Positions 32,804 through 39,124 of a stretch of DNA of 39,124 nucleotides are shown here, in pieces. The notes under the pieces were generated by a model. The model was not told the DNA's origin. It saw only the letters and a list, made by a program, of their open reading frames with translations, and did not search any database. The DNA is taken from NCBI GenBank assembly GCA_002438805.1, contig DJQV01000017.1, positions 1 through 39,124 of the forward strand. Reading direction: 5' to 3'. The DNA comes from Bacteroidales bacterium UBA6377 (lineage in GTDB: Bacteria > Bacteroidota > Bacteroidia > Bacteroidales > UBA932). Position numbers and translations under genes: made by a program. Within the stretch, counting starts at the first letter, position 1; the number at the start of each line of letters is the position of its first letter.

Positions 32804-34519
32804 ATGAAATCACCTATATCAAGGACCATCCTTGCCATGGCCCTGAGTGTTCTGGCTTTGGCCGGATGCTCTAAAGACAACGCGGACAAGGCTCTCAAAC
32901 TTTATTCGGAAAGTCCGGCGGTGACGCTGAGCGCTGACAATGAAGCCGCAGTCGAGCTGACCTCAGAAGGCGGGCGCGTCCCGTTCACCCTCAGCAGTGC
33001 TTATGGCTGGGAGGCGGTCGTCTGCAGCAACGCGGGCGAGTGGTGTCACGCATATCAGGTCAACGACAAACTTACCCTCGCTGTGGACGATTATGCCTCG
33101 GATGACCAGGGGAGCCGTACCGCCAAGGTGCTGATCCTCGAGGGAGGCCGGGCCAGCGCGGTCATCAACCTGACGCAGAGCGCATCCGCAAAACCGCACA
33201 TCACCCTTACATCAGACGGCAGCCCATACATTTCATACAAGGGCGGAGAACTCAAGATCAACGTCTCCAGCAACGTCCCGACCTATAAGGTGGAACTGCA
33301 TGACATGGATCTCAACTGGGTTTCCTGCTCTGTGGACGGCAGCCTCATCACCCTCAAAGCGGGGAAGAACATCACCGGCGAGGAGATGCACGCCACGCTT
33401 GTCGTGTCCGCAGTCAGCGGCTCCGAGGCAGCCGTGGCCGAGTACGCTTTCAAGCAGGGCAACGGACGTATGCAGCTCGAATACGTAATCCCTGAAGACG
33501 GCAAGACTGCGGCGCTGCCAGTATGCGGCTACGATGTGGACTGCACAATTGACTGGGGCGACGGGAGTGATGAGATCACGGTCAAAGGGAGAGTTTCCAG
33601 CTACTCAAGGATTGAGCATCAGTATGCCAAGGCCGGCACATATACCGTATCCATCTCCGGAACGGTGGACGAGTTCAACTCCGATGACAGCGACATCACC
33701 GCTTACTTCAAGGCTGTCCGCTCATGGGGAGCTGTGAAGATCAACTCCCTTGAGGAGGCTTTCAAGGGTACATCCATGACGCAGATTCCTCTCCCGGAGG
33801 AGCCGGGTCTCTTCGCCGATGTGGAGAGCGTGTCCGGCGCATTCGAGAACATGGCCTCGCTCACCGCAGCTCCTGAAGGATTCTTCGACACTGCGGTCAA
33901 TGTGACCGATGCGTCCCGCCTGTTCTACAATTGCAAGGCACTTGTGGATGTGCCGGAAAATCTCTTCGCCAATATGCCTGCACTCGAGGACGTATCCAAC
34001 ATGTTCTACAACTGCCAGGCCCTCACCGCAGTGCCTGAAGGCCTGTTCAAGTCCAACAGGGACATCTATCTTGTTTCAGCCCTCTTCTCTTATTCGGGAC
34101 TTGAGACCATTCCGGTCGGGTTCTTCGATTTCGGGGAGAACATCAAGATGATGATCACCGTCTTCGCGGGATGCGAGAAGCTCAAGGAGATTCCTTCCGG
34201 CCTGTTTGACAAACTCTCCGGGGCAACGAGATTCCAGAGCACTTTCCTCAACTGCACCGCGCTCACGTCCATCCCTGCGGCACTGTTCGACAACTGCAAG
34301 AAGATCAACATCACCCAGTATATGTTCATGGGCTGTACCGGCCTCACTGGAGAATCACCATACACCGTGGTTGACGGAGTCAAGGTACACCTCTATGAGA
34401 GGAACGACCACCTCGATGTTTTCACCAAGATTCCGAACAAGGATGCCAAGGGCACGTTTGCAGGCTGTACAGGCTTGAGCGACTATGACTCCATGCCTGA
34501 CAAGTACAAGGAAAACTGA
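32804..34519 (+). CDS. Paralogous BACON/PKD-like and leucine-rich repeat lipoprotein
   Basis: The 571-residue protein has a lipobox ALAG-C22. The architecture copies that of the preceding gene: two BACON-like domains (WCHAYQVNDKLTLAV, ILEGGRASAVINLTQSA; then ISYKGGELKINVSSN), a PKD-like domain with IDWGDGSDEI (about residue 248) and HQYAKAGTYTVSISG, fewer repeats (about eight, FYNCKALVDVPENLFANM type), and the same C-terminal cap (LTGESPYTVV, HLYERNDHLDVF, FAGCTGLSDYDSMPD). It starts 15 bases after the first, so the two are one transcript ending at the hairpin at 34535-34570. Their sequence identity is moderate, implying an old duplication with repeat loss or gain. Confidence 0.8.
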   Translation: MKSPISRTILAMALSVLALAGCSKDNADKALKLYSESPAVTLSADNEAAVELTSEGGRVPFTLSSAYGWEAVVCSNAGEWCHAYQVNDKLTLAVDDYASDDQGSRTAKVLILEGGRASAVINLTQSASAKPHITLTSDGSPYISYKGGELKINVSSNVPTYKVELHDMDLNWVSCSVDGSLITLKAGKNITGEEMHATLVVSAVSGSEAAVAEYAFKQGNGRMQLEYVIPEDGKTAALPVCGYDVDCTIDWGDGSDEITVKGRVSSYSRIEHQYAKAGTYTVSISGTVDEFNSDDSDITAYFKAVRSWGAVKINSLEEAFKGTSMTQIPLPEEPGLFADVESVSGAFENMASLTAAPEGFFDTAVNVTDASRLFYNCKALVDVPENLFANMPALEDVSNMFYNCQALTAVPEGLFKSNRDIYLVSALFSYSGLETIPVGFFDFGENIKMMITVFAGCEKLKEIPSGLFDKLSGATRFQSTFLNCTALTSIPAALFDNCKKINITQYMFMGCTGLTGESPYTVVDGVKVHLYERNDHLDVFTKIPNKDAKGTFAGCTGLSDYDSMPDKYKEN

Positions 34520-34534
34520 TTGAGTCCATAAGTG

Positions 34535-34570
34535 AAAAGTCGCGGGTCCTAAAATGGACCCGCGACTTTT
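34535..34570. terminator. Bidirectional terminator between the repeat lipoproteins and gltB
   Basis: A 15-bp perfect stem (34535-34549 with 34556-34570, loop TAAAAT) begins with AAAA and ends with TTTT, followed by GTTTT on the plus strand. It serves the plus-strand lipoprotein unit and, 3 bases past its stop codon, the minus-strand gltB. Confidence 0.92.
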
Positions 34571-34573
34571 GTT

Positions 34574-37500
34574 TTACAGCAGCTTCTTGTACTCCACCGG
34601 CATCACTTTGATGAAGCGGGCGGCACAGGAGTCCCATTCGGAGAGGATGCGCGCGGCGAGAGGGCTGCCGGTATGGGTGTAGTGCGCCTTGATGAGGGAC
34701 ATTACCTCGTGGCGGTCCTCATCTGTCTCCAGCAGGGAGAGCTCGACCATGTCCATGTTGCAGTAGTAGTCAAAGTCCCCCGCGCTGTTGAGGATGTATG
34801 CGATACCGCCGCTCATACCGGCGGCGAAATTGCGGCCGGTCTTTCCGAGCACGACAACCCGTCCCCCGGTCATGTATTCGCAGCAGTGGTCTCCGACACC
34901 TTCCACAACGGCTGTTGCACCGCTGTTGCGGACACAGAAGCGCTCACCGACCTGGCCGTTGATGAACATCTGCCCTCCGGTGGCCCCGTAGCCTATGGTG
35001 TTGCCGGCTATAATGTTGTCTTCTGCGCTGAAGAGTGACTCCTGTGAAGGTGTGACGATGATCTTGCCGCCGGAGAGGCCCTTGCCGAGGTAGTCGTTGG
35101 CATCGCCCTCAAGCCGGAAAGTCAAGCCCGGGCAGAGGAATGCGCCGAAACTCTGTCCTGCCGAACCGGTGAATGTTACCGTGATGCAGTCTTCCGGCAG
35201 GCCGGTACCGCCATATAGGGACGTCACCTTGCCGCTCAGCATGGCCCCGACGCTGCGGTCCGTGTTGCGGATCTGTACTCCGAGACTGACTTTGCGCCGC
35301 GATTCCACAGCCGGCCATACCATCTCGATCACCTCCCTATCCTTGGCGCAGAGCAGAGCATCAACTTGGCCGGAAGTGCAGACACGTGCATTGTCCTTGG
35401 CCTCGTCAGGGATGTACAGGACTCTGTCCAGGGTGACTTTGCCGGCTTTCGAACCATCCGCGAAACTTCTCTTGTGCAGCAGGTCCGCACGGCCTATGAC
35501 CTCCTGCAGGGAGCGGTATCCCATCTGGGCCAGGTATTCGCGCAACTGTTTGGCGATGAATCGGAAATATGTTTCTAGATGCTCCTTGCGCCCGGAGAAT
35601 TTCGCCCGCAGGGCGGGATCTTGGGTGGCGATGCCGACCGGGCAGGTGTTGGTGTTGCACCGGCGGCAGACAAGGCAGCCGAGTGAAACCAGCGAAGCGG
35701 TGCCGAAACCGAATTCCTCTGCCCCGAGCATGGCCATGAACAGCACGTCGCGGGCGGTCTTCAGACCGCCGTCCACCTGGAGGCGGACACGTCCACGGAG
35801 GTTGTTGACCACGAGGGTCTGCTGCACCTGTGCAAGGCCCGTCTCCGCCGGGCTGCCGGTGTGTTTGACAGAGCTTGCCGGGCTCGCTCCCGTTCCACCA
35901 TCGCCCCCGCTTATCAGGATGACGTCGGCCTTGGCCTTTGCCACGCCGGCTGCAATCGTGCCTACACCTGCCTCGGAGACCAGTTTTACGCTGATGCGTG
36001 CCGAAGAGTTGATGTTCTTGAGGTCATAGATCAATTGGGCCAAGTCCTCGATCGAGTAGATGTCGTGGTGGGGTGGGGGAGAGATGAGGGTGATGCCCGG
36101 CACGGAGTGGCGTGTGCGTGCGATGAGTTCGTCTACCTTGAAGCCCGGCAGCTGTCCTCCCTCTCCGGGCTTGGCGCCCTGGGCCACTTTGATCTGTATC
36201 TCGTCAGCGTTGACAAGGTACTGCGCGTCCACCCCGAACCTGCCCGAGGCTACCTGTTTCACCGCGCTGCGCATCGAGCTTCCGTCAGGAAGGGGGTTGT
36301 TGCGTGATGGATCCTCGCCGCCTTCGCCGGTGTTGCTCTGGCCGCCGATGGCGTTCATCGCCAGGGCGATCGTCTCGTGGGCCTCTTTGCTGATGGCGCC
36401 GAATGAGATAGCTTCCGTGACGAAGCGCTTCATCAGCGCTTCCTCGCTCTCGACTTCGCTTATGTCTATAGGCTTGCGGTCGCTTTCTATCTCCATCAGG
36501 TCGCGCAGGTACATCGGTGCGGTGCGGTTGGCGGCGATGTCACTGAATTGGCGGAATGCCTCGTAGTCCCGCTCTCTCACCGCCTTGTGCAGGAGTCTGA
36601 CGCGGGACGGTTCCCAGGCATGGAATTCCCCGCCTTTGCGGTAAGAGTAGAACCCGTAGTCTTCCGGTGCGTCAGGCTGCTCCGGCGCGAACGCCGCCTT
36701 GTGGGCCGCGAGCACGTCGGATGCAATATCTTCGAGGGTGACTCCTCCTATCTGGGAAACGCCGCCTCCCAGATAATTGTCCAGCACTTCCTGGCTGACC
36801 CCCAGGTTTTCGAAGAGGGAAGCGCCCCTGTAGCTGCGTATGGTGGAGATTCCCATCTTGGAGAGGATCTTGAGCATGCCCTTGTTGACGGCCTTGATGT
36901 AGTGCTCTTCCGCTGCCGGATAGTCGAGCTGGACGGACTTGGACTTGACCAGTTCATCAAGGATGGCAAATGTCATATAGGGGTTGACCGCACTGGCCCC
37001 GTATCCGGCGAGCAGCGCCACGTGCATAACTTCGCATACTTCTGCGGACTCCACTATGATGGCGGTCTGCGAACGTTTCATGTTGTGGATGAGGTGGTGA
37101 TGCACTGCGGCCGTGGCGAGCAGGGACGGGATGGCGGCATGCTTCTCGTCCACATTGCGGTCGCTGATTATGATATAGTTGTATCCTGCGTCAACAGCCT
37201 TGATGGCATCCTTGCAGAGTCTGGAAAGGGCCGCTTCCATGGCTCCTGCCCCGCCTTCAGCCTCGAAGAGCATAGGCAGGGTGATGGTCTTGAATCCCTT
37301 GTATCTCAGGTTTTTGAGTGTCTCCAGCTCGGCATCGGAGAGGATAGGGGAGTTGAGCCGGACCACTTTGCACAGATCTGATGAAGGGGTGAGGATGTCC
37401 CCCTTTACAGCTCCGATGTAGCTCGTCAGTGACATCACTGTGCTCTCCCTTATGGAGTCGATGGGAGGGTTGGTGACCTGGGCGAATTTTTGTTTGAAGT

Positions 37501-39034
37501 AGTTGAAAAAGCGCTGCGGCTTTTCGGAAAGCACGGACAGAGGTGTGTCGTCTCCCATGGCATAGAGAGGCTCGGAACTGTCCACCGTCATCGGGATGAT
37601 GATGCGGTCGATGTCTTCCTTGCTGTAGTTGAATGCCTTGAGAAGCCTTTGGTAATCAGGGACGGAGTGCTCCACCTTGCGGCCGCTGCGGATGTCCTTG
37701 AGCACGATGCGCCCGCTGTGCAGCCAGTCGGCATACGGGTGGGCGTCGCTGAGCGCGGCCTTGATTTCCTCATCGCGGAGAATCTTGCCCTTGAGGGTGT
37801 CCACCATCATTATCTTGCCGGGGCGCAGCCTTCCTTTGGAGGCGATCTCCTCCGGCGGGACATCACAGACTCCCGTCTCCGAAGCCATTACCAGCATCCC
37901 TCCCTTGGTGACGAAATATCGGCACGGACGCAGCCCGTTGCGGTCCAGCATGCCTCCGGCATATCTGCCGTCGGAGAATATTATCGTGGCCGGGCCGTCC
38001 CACGGTTCCATGAAGATGGAATGGTATTCGTAGAAACTCTTGAGCTTGTGGCTCAAGGGGTTGCCTTCCTTGTAGCTTTCCGGGACAAGCATGGCCAGGG
38101 CGTGCGGAATCGAGTATCCGGCGCGGGTGAAGAACTCCAGCACGTTGTCGAACGAGGCGCTGTCGCTCATGCCTGGCTCGACTATCGGGCTGATGTTTTC
38201 GGTGATCTTCCCGAGCCTGTCAGTGTGGAGAAGGCTCTCGCGTGCCTTGATCCAGAGGCGGTTGCCGCGGATGGTGTTGATCTCCCCGTTGTGCCCGATC
38301 ATGCGGAACGGCTGTGCCAGACTCCATGTCGGGAAGGTGTTGGTGGAGAAACGCGAGTGCACAAGGGCGATAGCTGAAGTGAAATATTTATCGCTCAGGT
38401 CGGTGAAATAGTGCCGCAGCTGACCGGAGGTGAGCATCCCCTTGTAGATCATGGTTCTGGTGGAGAGGCTGGCGAAGTAGCAGGACTTCTTGTCCTTGAT
38501 TGATGAGCCTGCCAGCCGGCGCTCCGCTTCTTTCCGGATGAGGTAGAGCTTGTTTTCAAGTTCTTCCTGGTTGTCGCAGCCCTCTATGAAGAGCTGTCTG
38601 ATGTCGGGTTCGCTCTCCCTTGCCTTACTGCCGAGTACTTCAGAGTTGACGGGTACTTCTCTTATGTGCATTATACTCAAGGAGTTAGCTTCGGCGCACT
38701 CTTTTATTATCTCCAGAAATGCCTCAGCATCGCTCCTGTCTTTCGGGAAGAAGACCATCCCGACTCCGTATCGGCCTTTCTCCGGTACGGGGATGCCGTG
38801 GAGCAGGATGAACTCGTGCGGAATCTGGACCATTATCCCGGCACCGTCGCCAGTGTTCGGGTCGCCGCCCTCTGCACCGCGGTGGGCCATGTTCTCCAGG
38901 ACCGAAAGTCCTTTCTCGATGATGTCGTGGTATTTGGTTCCGTTGATGTTGACGACCAGACCGACGCCGCATGCATCGTGTTCCCAGTCCTGTGAGTACA
39001 GGCCTCTGGCCTGAAGTGATTCCAAAGAGTTCAT
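34574..39034 (-). CDS. gltB: Glutamate synthase (large/alpha subunit)
   Basis: The 1486-residue protein transfers the amide of glutamine to 2-oxoglutarate, giving two glutamates. The class II amidotransferase nucleophile is C22 in HDACGVGLV after a 21-residue propeptide. GDGAGIMVQIPH, SRFSTNTFPTWSLAQPFRMI and HNGEINTIRGN follow. The central and FMN domains show GEGGEDPSRN, VAQGAKPGEGGQLPG, SPPPHHDIYSIEDLAQLI and ISGGDGGTGASP, and the 3Fe-4S cluster cysteines are in CLVCRRCNTNTCPVG (about residue 1125). The GXGXG beta-helix end shows TGLPEDCITVTFTGSAGQ. It is a full-length bacterial GltB. The usual partner gltD is not downstream; the terminator at 34535-34570 ends the unit, so gltD must lie elsewhere. 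Confidence 0.97.
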   Translation of the reverse strand: MNSLESLQARGLYSQDWEHDACGVGLVVNINGTKYHDIIEKGLSVLENMAHRGAEGGDPNTGDGAGIMVQIPHEFILLHGIPVPEKGRYGVGMVFFPKDRSDAEAFLEIIKECAEANSLSIMHIREVPVNSEVLGSKARESEPDIRQLFIEGCDNQEELENKLYLIRKEAERRLAGSSIKDKKSCYFASLSTRTMIYKGMLTSGQLRHYFTDLSDKYFTSAIALVHSRFSTNTFPTWSLAQPFRMIGHNGEINTIRGNRLWIKARESLLHTDRLGKITENISPIVEPGMSDSASFDNVLEFFTRAGYSIPHALAMLVPESYKEGNPLSHKLKSFYEYHSIFMEPWDGPATIIFSDGRYAGGMLDRNGLRPCRYFVTKGGMLVMASETGVCDVPPEEIASKGRLRPGKIMMVDTLKGKILRDEEIKAALSDAHPYADWLHSGRIVLKDIRSGRKVEHSVPDYQRLLKAFNYSKEDIDRIIIPMTVDSSEPLYAMGDDTPLSVLSEKPQRFFNYFKQKFAQVTNPPIDSIRESTVMSLTSYIGAVKGDILTPSSDLCKVVRLNSPILSDAELETLKNLRYKGFKTITLPMLFEAEGGAGAMEAALSRLCKDAIKAVDAGYNYIIISDRNVDEKHAAIPSLLATAAVHHHLIHNMKRSQTAIIVESAEVCEVMHVALLAGYGASAVNPYMTFAILDELVKSKSVQLDYPAAEEHYIKAVNKGMLKILSKMGISTIRSYRGASLFENLGVSQEVLDNYLGGGVSQIGGVTLEDIASDVLAAHKAAFAPEQPDAPEDYGFYSYRKGGEFHAWEPSRVRLLHKAVRERDYEAFRQFSDIAANRTAPMYLRDLMEIESDRKPIDISEVESEEALMKRFVTEAISFGAISKEAHETIALAMNAIGGQSNTGEGGEDPSRNNPLPDGSSMRSAVKQVASGRFGVDAQYLVNADEIQIKVAQGAKPGEGGQLPGFKVDELIARTRHSVPGITLISPPPHHDIYSIEDLAQLIYDLKNINSSARISVKLVSEAGVGTIAAGVAKAKADVILISGGDGGTGASPASSVKHTGSPAETGLAQVQQTLVVNNLRGRVRLQVDGGLKTARDVLFMAMLGAEEFGFGTASLVSLGCLVCRRCNTNTCPVGIATQDPALRAKFSGRKEHLETYFRFIAKQLREYLAQMGYRSLQEVIGRADLLHKRSFADGSKAGKVTLDRVLYIPDEAKDNARVCTSGQVDALLCAKDREVIEMVWPAVESRRKVSLGVQIRNTDRSVGAMLSGKVTSLYGGTGLPEDCITVTFTGSAGQSFGAFLCPGLTFRLEGDANDYLGKGLSGGKIIVTPSQESLFSAEDNIIAGNTIGYGATGGQMFINGQVGERFCVRNSGATAVVEGVGDHCCEYMTGGRVVVLGKTGRNFAAGMSGGIAYILNSAGDFDYYCNMDMVELSLLETDEDRHEVMSLIKAHYTHTGSPLAARILSEWDSCAARFIKVMPVEYKKLL

Positions 39035-39041
39035 ATTGGGT

Positions 39042-39049
39042 GCAAGTTA
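39042..39049 (-). promoter_or_regulatory. Weak -7-like box before gltB
   Basis: On the minus strand TAACTTGC resembles TAnnTTTG with one T missing, 7 bases before the ATG at 39034. If used it would give a leader of only a base or so. No strong -33 element was seen. Confidence 0.25.
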
Positions 39050-39095
39050 GTGAAAATAATCAAGAATTGCTTGCGCCGGTGAAAAGCAGATGCAC

Positions 39096-39124
39096 AAAAG
39101 AGGCTGACCGTCAAGGCCAGCCTC
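39096..39124 (-). terminator. Terminator hairpin of a gene beyond the window
   Basis: On the minus strand GAGGCTGGCC, a 5-base loop and GGTCAGCCTC form a 10-bp stem (39100-39124) followed by TTTT (39096-39099). It probably ends a minus-strand gene that lies past the right edge, upstream of gltB. Confidence 0.65.

Noticed and set aside
36548..37381. 277-codon plus-strand frame inside gltB
   Set aside because: Lies wholly within the conserved central domain of gltB on the other strand; no family features.

Overview
The window looks like a chromosomal segment of a GC-rich member of the Bacteroidales. Three things support this. The -7 promoter boxes are of the TAnnTTTG type. The surface proteins are of families typical of the order (DUF6562 fimbrillin-like lipoproteins, OmpA-DUF3575 proteins, BACON-type and BspA-like repeat lipoproteins). 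The housekeeping gene order (engB-prs-small membrane protein-der) and the Bacteroidetes-style glycogen gene set also fit. I cannot name a genus; an Alistipes- or Cryptobacteroides-like organism is only a guess from base composition.

Layout: 61-746 is a frameshifted remnant of an Rpn/PD-(D/E)XK transposase-family nuclease gene. About 750-1500 is a gene-free tract of hairpins and short tandem repeats. 1523-6108 (minus strand) is a fimbria-like locus: an OmpA/DUF3575 outer-membrane gene split in two at a run of seven G, a DUF6562 lipoprotein, and a large fimbrillin-like lipoprotein fused to a beta-helix/GLUG-like region. 6276-6956 is the wreck of a GH63-like glucosidase lipoprotein. 6960-10075 (minus) holds der, a small membrane protein, prs and engB. 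10148-21250 (plus) is one tightly packed, mostly overlapping operon: xseA, xseB, then a complete glycogen set (branching enzyme, debranching enzyme, GT4/GT5-type synthase, GH57 enzyme, alpha-glucan phosphorylase), ending in ribF.

21195-24935 (minus) contains two transcription units: greA-HIT-redoxin-like lipoprotein, and cvpA-tsaB-small membrane protein, the latter ended by a strong terminator. ileS, a TraR/DksA-type gene and lspA follow on the plus strand (25028-29404). Next come tRNA-Ser(UGA) with a near-perfect promoter and terminator, an internally shortened TSUP permease, and two tandem secreted lipoproteins with BACON-like domains and leucine-rich BspA-like repeats (30191-34519). The window closes with the glutamate synthase large subunit on the minus strand (34574-39034), separated from the repeat lipoproteins by a bidirectional terminator.

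The main working system is glycogen synthesis and turnover (10148-20387). The most noteworthy irregular features are the G7-tract frameshift in the fimbrial outer-membrane gene, the set of genes with internal deletions (nuclease, GH63, TSUP), the redox-dead thioredoxin-like lipoprotein, and the paired repeat lipoproteins.
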